NCBI GenBank assembly: GCA_963848335.1
Contig: CAWKDD010000003.1
Span: 62,001-126,000 of the forward strand
Direction: 5' to 3'
Source of the DNA: Chersky-840 sp963848335
Lineage (GTDB): Bacteria > Actinomycetota > Acidimicrobiia > Acidimicrobiales > UBA8190
DNA: 64,000 bases
Shown here: positions 46,376 to 55,332 of the stretch, piece by piece
How positions within the stretch are numbered: position 1 is the stretch's first letter
Layout of the letters: each line of letters opens with the position of its first letter
Made by a program: the position numbers and the translations under genes
The notes under the pieces: generated by a model
What the model saw: only the letters and a program-made list of their open reading frames with translations
What the model was told of the DNA's origin: nothing
Database searches by the model: none

Positions 46376-46384
46376 ACCTCGACG

Positions 46385-46440
46385 GTCGCGGCCGACGGGT
46401 CGCGGCCGACGGGTCGCGGCCGACGGGCCGCGCCCGACGG
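46385..46440. repeat. 14-bp intergenic tandem repeat
   Basis: The unit gtcgcggccgacgg occurs three times in a row (46385-46426), followed by a degenerate fourth copy. It lies between purE and the epimerase gene. No function suggested. Confidence 0.8.
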
Positions 46441-46468
46441 GACACGGCGCCGGGAACGGAGGACGAGC

Positions 46469-47371
46469 ATGCGGGTCGTGATCTCGGGGGCGAGCGGGCT
46501 CATCGGTGGATCGGTCGTCAGCGCCCTGCGTGGCCGGGGCGACGACGTGACCCCTCTGGTCCGCCGGCCTCCCGCCCCCGGTGAAGCCAGATGGGACCCC
46601 ACCGGCGGTTCCATCGACACCGGCGCGTTCGAAGGAGCCGACGCCGTGGTCCATCTGGCCGGCGCCGGCATCGGCGACAAGCGCTGGAGCGCGGCACGCC
46701 GGTGCGAGATCGTGTCGAGCCGTGTCCAGTCGACCTCGCTCCTGGCACGCACGCTGGCCGGGTTGGACCGCCCCCCGACCGTGCTAATGAGCGCATCGGC
46801 GGTCGGGTTCTACGGCGACCGCGGCGACGAGGAGCTCACCGAGGAAAGTGGCCCCGGACGAGGGTTCCTGGCCGAGCTGTGCCAGGCATGGGAAGACGCC
46901 ACCGGGCCCGCCGCCGACGCCGGGGTCCGCGTCGTCCACCTGCGCTCGGGGGTGGTGCTCTCGGCCCGGGGCGGGGCCCTGGCGCGTCAGCTCCCCCTGT
47001 TCCGGCTCGGCCTCGGCGGCAGGCTGGGCCGCGGCCGGCAGTGGCTGAGCTGGATCTCTCTGTCCGACGAGGTCGGCGCCGTGCTGCGCGCCCTCGACGA
47101 CGCCGCGCTGCAGGGCCCCGTCAACGCCACGGCCCCGACGCCTGTGACCAACCGCGCCTTCACCGGAGCGCTGGGTCGGGCGCTGCACCGCCCCACGGTC
47201 TTGGCCGTGCCCGGCCTGGCGCTGCGCGTGGCGCTGGGTTCGGACCTCGCCTCGGAGATGGTGCTCGCCGGGCAGCGTGTGCTGCCGACCAAGCTGACCG
47301 CTTCGGGCTACCTCTTCCGTCACGCCGACATCGCCACCGCGCTGCGCGCCGCCCTGGCGCCGGGTGCCTAA
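46469..47371 (+). CDS. TIGR01777-family NAD-dependent epimerase
   Basis: 300 residues from the ATG at 46469. MRVVISGASGLIGGSVVSAL is the dinucleotide-binding loop, then DAVVHLAGAGIGDKRWSAAR, SASAVGFYGDRGDEELTEES and VVHLRSGVVLSARGGALARQ, all characteristic of the SDR family TIGR01777 (SulA/YfcH). A C-terminal DUF1731-like part follows (TVLAVPGLALRVALGSDLAS). The reaction is not known. Its last codons overlap the end of the LLM gene on the other strand. Confidence 0.9.
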   Translation: MRVVISGASGLIGGSVVSALRGRGDDVTPLVRRPPAPGEARWDPTGGSIDTGAFEGADAVVHLAGAGIGDKRWSAARRCEIVSSRVQSTSLLARTLAGLDRPPTVLMSASAVGFYGDRGDEELTEESGPGRGFLAELCQAWEDATGPAADAGVRVVHLRSGVVLSARGGALARQLPLFRLGLGGRLGRGRQWLSWISLSDEVGAVLRALDDAALQGPVNATAPTPVTNRAFTGALGRALHRPTVLAVPGLALRVALGSDLASEMVLAGQRVLPTKLTASGYLFRHADIATALRAALAPGA

Positions 47372-48325
47372 CGACGGCGGGGCGCGAGGTTCTCCACCGC
47401 GGTGGCGAGGTCGTCTCCCCCCGGGAGCACGGCCAGGACGGGGATGGTCACCCCGTTGTCGACGTAGCGCTGCACGTGCGCACGGCACTCCTCGGCCGAG
47501 CCGTGGACGACGAGCGCGTCCACGACGTCGTCGGGGATGGCGGCCAAGGCGGCCTTGCGGTCCCCCGATCGCCACGCCGTCCACATGGCCTGGAGGTCGG
47601 GCCCCCGCCCCAACCACTCGTGGAAGGCGGCGTACACGGCCACGTTGAGATAGGCGGCGATGCCGATGCGGCCGACGTAGCGGGCGCGCTCGGCGTCGTC
47701 GGTGGGGCACACGAAGATGCGGGCCACGATGGTCTTGCCCTCGCCCACCTCGGGGACGACCTTGGTCACGTCGTCCGCCGAGAGCCAGTTGAGAATGGCC
47801 CCGTCCGCCTCACGCCCCGCCAACCGCAGCATGCCGGGTCGCAGGGCCGCCACGTAGATGGGAGGTGGCTGCTCGAGTCGCCTGCCCAGACGGAACCCGC
47901 GCACCGTGAACGTGTCGTACTCGGCTTCGACCTTCTCGCCGGTCGAGCGCGGCACGCAGGAACCGTACGGTGTCGCGCACGCGCTTGTAGGGCTCGAGGA
48001 ACGGCGTGGCGTTCCAACGCTCCACGATGACGTCCGACGACGAGCCCACACCGAGGGCGAAGCGCCCCGGCGCCAGCTCGGCCATGGTGGCCGCCTGCAT
48101 GGCGAGGAGCCCGGGGCCCCGGGTGTACACCGGGACCACGGCGGTGCCCAGACGGAGCCGCTCACTGGCCGCCGCGGCCAGCGCCAGCGGCGTGAAGCCG
48201 TCGGCACCGTTGGCCTCCCCCGTCCAGACGTCGCTGTAGCCGAGCTCCTCCAGACGTCGGTACCAGGCCCCGTGCTCGGGAAGGGGTACGTCGTCGAAGG
48301 GCACGGTGATGCCGTAGCGGTCCAC
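47368..48325 (-). CDS. LLM-class F420-dependent oxidoreductase (frameshifted)
   Basis: The N-terminal half, from the GTG at 48325, reads VDRYGITVPFDDVPLPEHGA, ELGYSDVWTGEANGADGFTP and RFALGVGSSSDVIVERWN. At about 47944 coding moves to the neighbouring frame, which continues with TGEKVEAEYDTFTVRGFRLG and PPIYVAALRPGMLRLAGREA to 47368. Removing one base at 47944 gives LRAALTGEKV, the expected join, and a 318-residue protein. It belongs to the same family as the gene at 43615. Without correction neither half would be a working enzyme. Confidence 0.8.
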
Positions 48326-48383
48326 GGAGCCCGAAACTACAGGTTCCGGACCCCCCGTAGCCCGGGGTGCGCCGGGGGCGGGG

Positions 48384-49511
48384 TTAGCTCTCGGCGGTGT
48401 GACGACGACGCCGGTGCACGAAGACCAGAGCCCCGCCACCGACCACGACGGCGGCCAGGGGCAGGAGCAGGGCGTTGGGGACCTCAGGGGTCTGCGTCGG
48501 AGGGATCACGGTCTTGAACGACGCCAGGCACAGCTGGTCGGCGAACCTGACGTGCACGGCCACCGGGTTGGGGATGGCCGACGCCGGCGGGGCCGAGAAC
48601 TGGTTCCCCACCGAGACATTGCGCCGGCCACCGGCGAAAACTCCGTAACACAGCAGATGTGCCCCGTCGACGCCGTCGCTGTTGATCGTCGACGGCCCTC
48701 CGATCGGCGACCCCGTCGCGCTCACCACCTGCTTGACGACCGGGGCGCACAATTCCTCGGGGGAGCCGACGAAGGCGGTGTAGGAACCGAACTGGTCGGC
48801 CAGGTGCACCGTGCGCGGCGGGCGGGTGAAACTGCTCGAGTCCGTCGACCTCGACACCCTGTAGCACTGGAAGTGGTTGAGATTGAGCAGGGCCGGGTCG
48901 GTCCACGAGCTGGGATTGACCGAACCCGAGGCCAAGGGACTCGACGGGTTCTGATTGGGATCGAACTTCCACGATGGCAGACACAGGCGCGTGGAGCGCG
49001 TCACGAGAAGCGTCTGGGTGCCGAACTGGTTCTGCACGCTCACGTTGACGAGAGGCTGGGTGTGGGTGTTGTCGGTGAAACAGTAGAGATGTGCAGCCGG
49101 ATTGCCCACGCCGTAGACGGGCCCGCTGGCGACGTTGAATCTCCCGCCGACATTCTCGGTGACGGGATTGCACAACTGGTTGTCGTGAGCGTGCGGGCTC
49201 GACGCTGACAAGGGCTGGACCGAGGAGTCCGTTCCGAACTGATCGGTCAGGTTCACCAGAGGTGGAGTGAATTGGTCGCTGGTGGCCTGGTAGCAGAGGA
49301 AGTTGTCCAGACCGCCGGGCTGGTCGGGAGGGCTGGGGCAGCCATTGGTGGATCCCGGCGACGCCGTGCAATTCACCGGTGTCGAGGCGTTGGGTTGGGC
49401 CGCGCCGGCAGATTGGCTCGACAAGGCCAACGCTGCGAACAACGCCGATGCCACCACGGCAGCACGTTTGGCGATAACGAGGGAAGTGCCCTTCGATCGA
49501 GCCCCGTGCAT
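48384..49511 (-). CDS. Secreted three-repeat protein with PEVP-type C-terminal signal
   Basis: 375 residues from the ATG at 49511. A signal peptide (VVASALFAALALSSQSAGA) precedes three similar units of about 100 residues, each with a pattern such as NFLCYQATSDQFTPPLVNLT then DQFG and LCNPV; the others read HLYCFTDNTHTQPLVNVSVQ and HFQCYRVSRSTDSSSFTRPP. Each unit has two or more Cys, so disulfides outside the cell are likely. The end is QTPEVPNALLLPLAAVVVGG, a helix and HRRRRHTAES. This tail is strikingly like that of the NCS-like proteins at 25545 and 33140 although the rest is unrelated. It may be an exosortase signal or a simple anchor. Confidence 0.7.
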   Translation of the reverse strand: MHGARSKGTSLVIAKRAAVVASALFAALALSSQSAGAAQPNASTPVNCTASPGSTNGCPSPPDQPGGLDNFLCYQATSDQFTPPLVNLTDQFGTDSSVQPLSASSPHAHDNQLCNPVTENVGGRFNVASGPVYGVGNPAAHLYCFTDNTHTQPLVNVSVQNQFGTQTLLVTRSTRLCLPSWKFDPNQNPSSPLASGSVNPSSWTDPALLNLNHFQCYRVSRSTDSSSFTRPPRTVHLADQFGSYTAFVGSPEELCAPVVKQVVSATGSPIGGPSTINSDGVDGAHLLCYGVFAGGRRNVSVGNQFSAPPASAIPNPVAVHVRFADQLCLASFKTVIPPTQTPEVPNALLLPLAAVVVGGGALVFVHRRRRHTAES

Positions 49512-49978
49512 CGAGTACCGCAACCAGCTGCCTCCCTTTCCGGCGCCAAGAGGGAGGCAAACGGCAACGAGGAACGCCGTCCCACGGCCACTGCTGCACA
49601 CAGGGAAAGACCCTGCTGGTGGACCGTGTCCCCTCCTGAACTGTCGAGAGCATGGGGCCGCAGCGACATGAAGTCAACTACGCCCCCGCCCGAATCCTCC
49701 CGCCGTCACCAAGTGTTCATCTGTCTGTCGCGTGGGGGTCATTTTGGGCCTCGCCCCGCCCTCGTCCGAGGCCCTCCCGGTCGGCAGGCCTCGGCGTGGC
49801 CCGGGTTCGGGATGCTCGGGGACAGGGCAACATCCGTCGATTCACTTCTGCCTCTGCTGCAACTCGAAAGCGTGGGGCCTGAGACGAGTCCGTTCGCAGT
49901 GCGACGCTCGCGGACACCGGGGCCGAGATCCTCGCCCGGCATCGGGACCGTGTGCCGGATGGAGAGTAGCCACCCGCG
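49512..49978. other. Divergent intergenic region
   Basis: 467 bases between two divergent genes. Several open frames cross it, but none has a convincing start or similarity. It should contain both promoters; none could be fixed by eye. Confidence 0.45.
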
Positions 49979-51007
49979 ATGAGGCAATCTGTAAGCATGG
50001 CCGCAGAACCCGTCGGTGCCTACCAGTGGTTCCCGCCGGCACCGGAACCCCGCCTGCACGCCACGGGGAACCCGATCGTGGACGGGATCTCCCGGCTCCT
50101 GGTCTTCCTCGAGAAGCTGCTGGCGCCGCAATCGGGGCTGCGGGTCAAACGCCCCTTCGACATGGACGACGAGGAACTGCGCGAGGCGGCGTTCAGGGTG
50201 GCGATCGCCCTGGTCGACGGCCTGGGTCTGATCTTCCAGAGCAGCTTCGACGGCAAGACGGTGGACGATCCGACCTGGGACCGGCCTTGGCCCACCACTG
50301 TCGAGATGTTCATCCGCTCGATGTTCATGACCGCCCTCGATGCGTTCGGGACCGCGGCCGTGAGTCTCGGGATGAACGCCTCAGTGGCATCGACGAGCAA
50401 CATCCGCGCCGTGGCGGAGTGCAACGTGCTCATCCGATGGGTTTTGGACGGAAGGACCGACGGCGATCAGCGCGGACGCGTCCTGGCCATGACACGAACG
50501 GGGATCACCCACGCGCGGGGCGCACTCGCCCAGTGGGAACGGACCGCGACCGGGCCTCAGGAAGCGGCCATGATCGCCTACGTCCGTCAGGCCCTCGACG
50601 CCACTGACGTCGACCTCGACGACATCGTCGACCGGGACCGTTTGACCATCCCCGAGCGCCCCGACCTGGCCGCGTTGTTCGACCTCTATCTGCCGGGCGG
50701 ATACCTGAGCTTCGCACTGGTCTCCGACATGGGGGCGCACCCGGGGCCCTCGCCTTTCTTCTTCTACGGGGAGGCGCGATCGGGTGCGGCGGACTGGGAC
50801 TACAGGGGCCTGCACGTCGAGCGCGCCTTCTGGATCGCCCAGGCGTGCCGGATCCAGGTGGAGAATTGCAAGCTGGCCGGCTCGGTCTTCGAGTGGGGCG
50901 ACCAGGAGCACGTGCTGAAGCGGATCGGCGACGAGCTCGCGCCCATCGCAGCCGAAGCCGAACGGCGCTTCAGTGCCAGGCGGGACCCGACGCGTATCTG
51001 GATCTGA
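49979..51007 (+). CDS. Conserved-looking hypothetical protein
   Basis: 342 residues from the ATG at 49979 (an ATG at 49997 is also good). Mainly helical and soluble, with no signal peptide. Notable stretches are ISRLLVFLEKLLAPQSGLRV, FDMDDEELREAAFRVAIALV, AVAECNVLIRWVLDGRTDGD and YLSFALVSDMGAHPGPSPFF. The pattern of helices with a conserved His/Glu-poor core does not match a family I know. Composition and codon use are normal for the window, so it is a real gene. Role unknown. Confidence 0.7.
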   Translation: MRQSVSMAAEPVGAYQWFPPAPEPRLHATGNPIVDGISRLLVFLEKLLAPQSGLRVKRPFDMDDEELREAAFRVAIALVDGLGLIFQSSFDGKTVDDPTWDRPWPTTVEMFIRSMFMTALDAFGTAAVSLGMNASVASTSNIRAVAECNVLIRWVLDGRTDGDQRGRVLAMTRTGITHARGALAQWERTATGPQEAAMIAYVRQALDATDVDLDDIVDRDRLTIPERPDLAALFDLYLPGGYLSFALVSDMGAHPGPSPFFFYGEARSGAADWDYRGLHVERAFWIAQACRIQVENCKLAGSVFEWGDQEHVLKRIGDELAPIAAEAERRFSARRDPTRIWI

Positions 51008-51046
51008 GGCCGGCGCGGGGAACGCGCCCGCCGCGGTGGCGGACCG

Positions 51047-51667
51047 CTAGAGCTTCGCCCCGCACTGGGAGGGGCTGTCGGGGAGCCGGCCCCGGAACGG
51101 GTCGCAGTACTCACGGGGCGCAGGCAAGCCGAGCGCCACGGCGAGCTCGTCCCAGAAGGTCGGGGCGGCCCATCGGGGCGCACCCAGGCCGGTCAGGCTC
51201 GGGCAGCCCGTGGGATCGGCGGTGAGCGTCCCGAAGACGACCCTGTCCGCGGTGAAGACCAGGGCGTAGCTGATGCCCAGATCGGCGGGGCACGACATCT
51301 CCCCGGAGGGGAAGTCCCCCAGACCGCACGCGGCCCGGGCCACCGCGGCGATCGCCGCCCCGTTCGTGGCGCTGACATGGGCGGGAAAGTCGAAGGAGAC
51401 CGGGTTCTGGGGAAACGCGTCGGTCCGGGACACCGAGAGCCCGGTAAGCGTGCCCGGGGCGGCGCAGATCCCCGTGGCCGATGCCACTTGGGTCGGCGCG
51501 GTGCTCGGTGCGGTGGACGACGTTGGCGAGGTGGGCGAAGAGGGCACGGTCGTGGTGGCGGCCACGCCCCGCGGACCGGGTGGGGGGCCCGACCCGCATC
51601 CGGCCGCCACCACCGCCACCAGCACCATTCCCACAGCTCCTGCCGACGTCCGACCGAGACCCACCAT
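51047..51667 (-). CDS. Lipoprotein of unknown function
   Basis: 206 residues from the ATG at 51667, behind an excellent ribosome site (aaggaggg). The signal AGAVGMVLVAVVAAGC ends in a lipobox, so the protein should be lipidated on the outer face. A Thr/Pro/Ser linker follows, then a domain with six cysteines (ATGICAAPGTLTG, RAACGLGDFPSGEMSCPADL, REYCDPFRGR, SQCGAKL). The frame extends upstream, but that part overlaps the next region and is not needed. No family recognised. Confidence 0.72.
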   Translation of the reverse strand: MVGLGRTSAGAVGMVLVAVVAAGCGSGPPPGPRGVAATTTVPSSPTSPTSSTAPSTAPTQVASATGICAAPGTLTGLSVSRTDAFPQNPVSFDFPAHVSATNGAAIAAVARAACGLGDFPSGEMSCPADLGISYALVFTADRVVFGTLTADPTGCPSLTGLGAPRWAAPTFWDELAVALGLPAPREYCDPFRGRLPDSPSQCGAKL

Positions 51668-51812
51668 CACCCTCCTTGCGGTCGTCTTCTTCCTCCTGGT
51701 CGCCTCGTCCTGTTCGACGGACGGGCCTCGACACCGGTTCCCGCCCGACGCGTTCCGGCCCGGGGCGTCGGCGACGCCGGGCCCCGTGGCTCGACTGTTA
51801 CACCTCGGCGCC

Positions 51813-52010
51813 ATGCTGCATCTCGTGGAGAACCAACTGCAGCTCCCTCTGGTTGGGGACATCGCCCGCCGCCCGGCGGGTCCTGCGGCCGAGTCCGACT
51901 GGCGTATCGACGAGCCCACCCGCCGGGTCGGTCGCCGGGGCCTGGCCGCGGCCCGCGCCGCCCTGGCTCGGGCGGCAGCGCTCGCCGACACCCGGGCCGA
52001 CGCCGCCTGA
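51813..52010 (+). CDS. Small basic protein, hypothetical
   Basis: 65 residues from the ATG at 51813: MLHLVENQLQLPLVGDIARR, then WRIDEPTRRVGRRGLAAARA and an Ala-rich end. The WRIDExTRRxGRRGLAxAR pattern looks conserved rather than random, and codon third positions are G/C-rich as in real genes here. No function is known. Moderately likely to be real; not supported by a clear ribosome site. Confidence 0.45.
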   Translation: MLHLVENQLQLPLVGDIARRPAGPAAESDWRIDEPTRRVGRRGLAAARAALARAAALADTRADAA

Positions 52011-52098
52011 GCCGGACACCGCCCGGGCCGACGCCGCCTGAGCCGACCCGGGGCTGGATGGAACCGGTGCGGGCGGCGAGGGCGCTACCGTCGGGTGC

Positions 52099-52993
52099 GT
52101 GCCATCGCTCGCCGAACGACTCGGCTACGCCCACGACGCCAAGCTGCTCATACTGAACTGCGACGACCTCGGCTTCTGTCACGCCGCCAACGTGGGGGTC
52201 TACCAGGCCTTCCGCGACGGCCTGGCCACGAGTGCCAGCCTGATGGTCCCGTGCCCGTGGTCCCGGGGTGCCGCGGCCGCCTACCGCGGCGACGACGTGG
52301 GCGTGCACCTCACGGTCAACGCCGAATTCGACCTGTACCGATGGGGTCCCATCACCCATGCCCCTTCGCTTCTCGACGGCGACGGAGGATTCCCCCGCAC
52401 CGTGGAGGACGTCTGGGACCACGCCGATCTCGACGAGGTACGCCGCGAGTGCCGCGCCCAGATCGAGCGCGCCATCCTGTGGGGCTTCGACGTGAGCCAC
52501 CTCGACGCCCACATGGGCACCATGCAGATCAAGTCGGAATTCTTCGACGCGTACCTCGACCTGGCCGTGGAGTTCAAGCTCCCCCTGCGGCTGTCGGGGG
52601 CCAGCAGCGAGGCGCTCATCGGGTTCCCCTTCCGGGCCCTGGCCGCCGAGGAGGGCGTAGTGTTCCCCGACGACTTCGTGTACGTGCCCGGTGTCGGCAG
52701 CCGCCAGGTCCTCCTCGACGCCATCCCCAGGCTCGGGCCGGGGGTGACCGAGGCCTACCTGCACCCCGCCGTGGACAGCCCCGAGCTCGAAGCCATGGCC
52801 ACCGACTGGGAGGCCCGCGTCGACGACCACCGGTTGCTCGTGCACGACCCCCACCTGCGGGTCGCACTCGAAGACGCCGGCGTCACCCTGATCGGCTACC
52901 GCCCCCTGCGCGACCTCATGCCGCGCCGGGGCCTGATCGCCTGGCACCGGGCGCTCCTCGGAACGGGCCCCGCCGGCGAGCGCCCCAGCCTAG
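52099..52993 (+). CDS. YdjC/ChbG-like carbohydrate deacetylase (3' end uncertain)
   Basis: Starts at the GTG at 52099. LLILNCDDLGFCHAANVGVY has the metal-binding Asp pair, DVGVHLTVNAEF and VSHLDAHMGTMQ carry the further His/Asp ligands, and VDSPELEAMATDWEARVDDH is the C-terminal part. This matches the YdjC family, which removes acetyl groups from oligosaccharides such as chitobiose. The family part ends near 52920 (IGYRPLRDLM). The frame stays open to 53691, running antisense through the SCP2 gene, which is unlikely to be real. A stop in the next frame at 52991-52993 would end the protein normally, so another one-base error is possible. Confidence 0.78.
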
Positions 52994-53376
52994 AACTCGG
53001 TGATGGCGGCGATCTCGGTCTGAAGCTGCTTGTACTCGGGCGAGTTGGTGATGGGCAGCAGCGCCATGACCTTCGCCATGTTCCCTGTCACCTTGACCTT
53101 GCCCTGCATGAACGCCGCGTTGGCGTCGAGCTCGCCCTTCTGGATCTTGAGGGCATCGGGGTAGCCGGTGGTGAGCGTGACCTCGGCGTCGGCGAGGCGT
53201 CCGAGCTGGCTCTCGGTGATCTTGCCGTTCTCGAGGATCCAGTAGTAGTCGATGTCCCCGTCGGGCGCGCCGGTCACCACGTACTGCATGCGGGCGGAGG
53301 CGCCGGGTCGGTCAGGCTGTCCCTCGGCCATCTTCCTGGTCTCGTCGAGCCACTCCTGACTGAGCCACTTCGACAT
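52990..53376 (-). CDS. SCP2-type sterol/lipid-transfer protein
   Basis: 128 residues from the ATG at 53376. GDIDYYWILENGKITESQLG, DAEVTLTTGYPDALKIQKGE and AAFMQGKVKVTGNMAKVMAL are characteristic of the SCP2 fold, a small hydrophobic-ligand pocket. In actinobacteria such proteins are often linked to lipid or steroid metabolism. Length is normal for a single-domain member. The gene stands between a YdjC-like gene and the amidase gene. Confidence 0.88.
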   Translation of the reverse strand: MSKWLSQEWLDETRKMAEGQPDRPGASARMQYVVTGAPDGDIDYYWILENGKITESQLGRLADAEVTLTTGYPDALKIQKGELDANAAFMQGKVKVTGNMAKVMALLPITNSPEYKQLQTEIAAITEF

Positions 53377-53453
53377 GTCGTCCTCCCTGGGTCGTCGGCG
53401 TCGGATACCGGAGAACCGCCCCGAGGAGCAGCTCGCCGCATCGTCGGGGCATG

Positions 53454-54335
53454 TTACCGAGCGGCGAGGTCCCGTACACCGGCGAAGAGGTCGTCCTCCA
53501 CCACGCCGTCCCCGGTCGGGCCCACCCGGCTCCGAGCCAGGATGTACTCGTCGATGGGGTGGATGGAGCGGGCCACCTCGGGGGGCAGACCGAACCAGAA
53601 GGGGGAGGTCGGGTCGACCTGGGTGGCATGGGCCAGCAGCGCCTCGCGCCGGACGTCGGCGAAGCCCGAGATGTCCACGGCCGTGGTGTAGGTGCGGGTC
53701 ATCTTGCGCGCCCGCTCCCGCCAGGCCTCGTCGAAGGGTGATTCCAGGCCGAGCTCGACGAACTTGTCGTGCATGGCCATCACCCGGGCCGCCGACCAGC
53801 CCACGTAATAGAGCTTCAGGGGCTGGAAGGCCTCGCCGGCCTCGGGGAAGGCGCCGGGGTCGCCCGCGGCGTCGAAAGCAGCCAGCGAGATCTCGTGGTC
53901 GCGCAGGTGGTCCGGATGGGGATAGCCCTGTTGGTCGTCCTCGTAGGTCACGACCACCTGGGGGCGCACGCGCCGGATGACGGCCACGAGCCTGCCCACC
54001 GCCTCGTCGAGGGGAGCCCGGGCGAAGCAGTCGGGATGGAGGTTTGCGGGTGAGTCCTTCATCCCCGAGTCGCGATAGCCCAGCATGACCACCTCGTCGT
54101 AGCCGATCAACGAGGCGGCGAGCTCGAGCTCACGTCGGCGGATGCCGGCGATGTCGGCGCGCACCTCGGGCGTGTCCATGGCGGGGTTGAGGATGTCGCC
54201 CTCCTCTCCCCCCGTGCAGCACACCAGCACGGTGTGGACACCCTCGGAGTGGTAGCGCGCCACGGTGGCGGGCCCCTTCGAAGCCTCGTCGTCGGGGTGG
54301 GCGTGGACGGTCAGCAAGGACAAGCGCGTGCTCAT
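53454..54335 (-). CDS. mca: PIG-L family amidase, mycothiol S-conjugate amidase-like
   Basis: 293 residues from the ATG at 54335. LLTVHAHPDDEASKGPATVA carries the zinc-binding HPDDE motif, VLVCCTGGEEGDILNPAMDT and VVTYEDDQQGYPHPDHLRDH the second set of ligands. The ASKG and EGDI features and the length fit Mca, which cleaves mycothiol conjugates of toxins, more closely than MshB. It implies that the organism makes mycothiol. Divergent from the pspA gene. Confidence 0.85.
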   Translation of the reverse strand: MSTRLSLLTVHAHPDDEASKGPATVARYHSEGVHTVLVCCTGGEEGDILNPAMDTPEVRADIAGIRRRELELAASLIGYDEVVMLGYRDSGMKDSPANLHPDCFARAPLDEAVGRLVAVIRRVRPQVVVTYEDDQQGYPHPDHLRDHEISLAAFDAAGDPGAFPEAGEAFQPLKLYYVGWSAARVMAMHDKFVELGLESPFDEAWRERARKMTRTYTTAVDISGFADVRREALLAHATQVDPTSPFWFGLPPEVARSIHPIDEYILARSRVGPTGDGVVEDDLFAGVRDLAAR

Positions 54336-54516
54336 CGCCCTCACGGTACCCGGACCCCGCGATGATCGGAACCGTGCCCGCAACCCCGGCCCCCCGGGGC
54401 GTCCCGGGGACGCCCCCCGCCAGGCGGGAGGAAGGGCCGAATCGTGGTGCACGCTGGCCTATCAGGGGCGACGCGCGGCGACCGGACGGTGCCTCTCCCC
54501 TATGCTCTTGGGTGCA

Positions 54517-55332
54517 ATGGGCGTCTTCACGCGGTTCCTGAACATCTTCCGGGCCAAGACCAACAAGCTCCTCGACCGGGTCGAGGACCCCCGCGACACG
54601 CTGGACCTCTCCTACGAGAAGCAGCTCGAGAACGTCCAGAAGATGCGGCGCAGCATCGCCGAGGTGGCCACGGCCAAAAAGCGCGTCGAGATCCAGGCCG
54701 ACCAGCTCCAGCAACAGGCGGCGAAGCTCCAGGAACAGGCCCGGCTGGCCCTCGGACAGGGGCGTGAGGACCTGGCCCGGGAGGCCCTCACCCGGCGGGC
54801 GACGGTCGCCGAGGAGCTCACCGAGCTCGAGACCCAGCACGCCCAGATCTCGGCCCAGCAGGACAAGCTCGTCGAGACCTCGCAGCGCCTCCAGGCCCAG
54901 GTGGCCGCGTTCCGCACCCGGAAGGAGACGCTCAAGGCGACCTATACCGCCGCCCAGGCCCAGAGCAGCATCGGCGAGGCCGTGGCGGGGATCTCGGGCT
55001 CCATGAGCGACGCCGGGGCCACCATGCAGCGCGCCGAGGACAAGATCTCCCAGATGCAGGCGCGGGCGGGGGCCATCGACGAGCTCCTGGCCTCGGGAGC
55101 GTTGACCGACCTCAGCTCGAGCACCGATGACATCCAGGCCAAGCTGGACAAGGTGAGCTCCACGTCCCAGGTCGAGAGCGAGCTCGCCGCGCTGAAGACC
55201 GAATTGGCGCTGACCCCCTCCCCCGTCCTGCCTCCGGCATCGGCTCCCGGCGGGCCGGCACCCGGAGCACCGGGAGGAACAGTCCCCTCCACGACCAGCC
55301 ACCCCGCGACACGACCAGAGGTGAATCCCTGA
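54517..55332 (+). CDS. pspA: PspA/IM30-family protein
   Basis: 271 residues from the ATG at 54517 (an ATG at 54502 is an alternative). MGVFTRFLNIFRAKTNKLLD is the amphipathic membrane-binding helix. A long coiled coil follows (NVQKMRRSIAEVATAKKRVE, AQISAQQDKLVETSQRLQAQ). Members stabilise the cytoplasmic membrane under envelope stress. The Pro/Ala-rich tail is disordered. The stop overlaps the htpX start by one base (TGATG), so they are translationally coupled. Confidence 0.9.
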   Translation: MGVFTRFLNIFRAKTNKLLDRVEDPRDTLDLSYEKQLENVQKMRRSIAEVATAKKRVEIQADQLQQQAAKLQEQARLALGQGREDLAREALTRRATVAEELTELETQHAQISAQQDKLVETSQRLQAQVAAFRTRKETLKATYTAAQAQSSIGEAVAGISGSMSDAGATMQRAEDKISQMQARAGAIDELLASGALTDLSSSTDDIQAKLDKVSSTSQVESELAALKTELALTPSPVLPPASAPGGPAPGAPGGTVPSTTSHPATRPEVNP

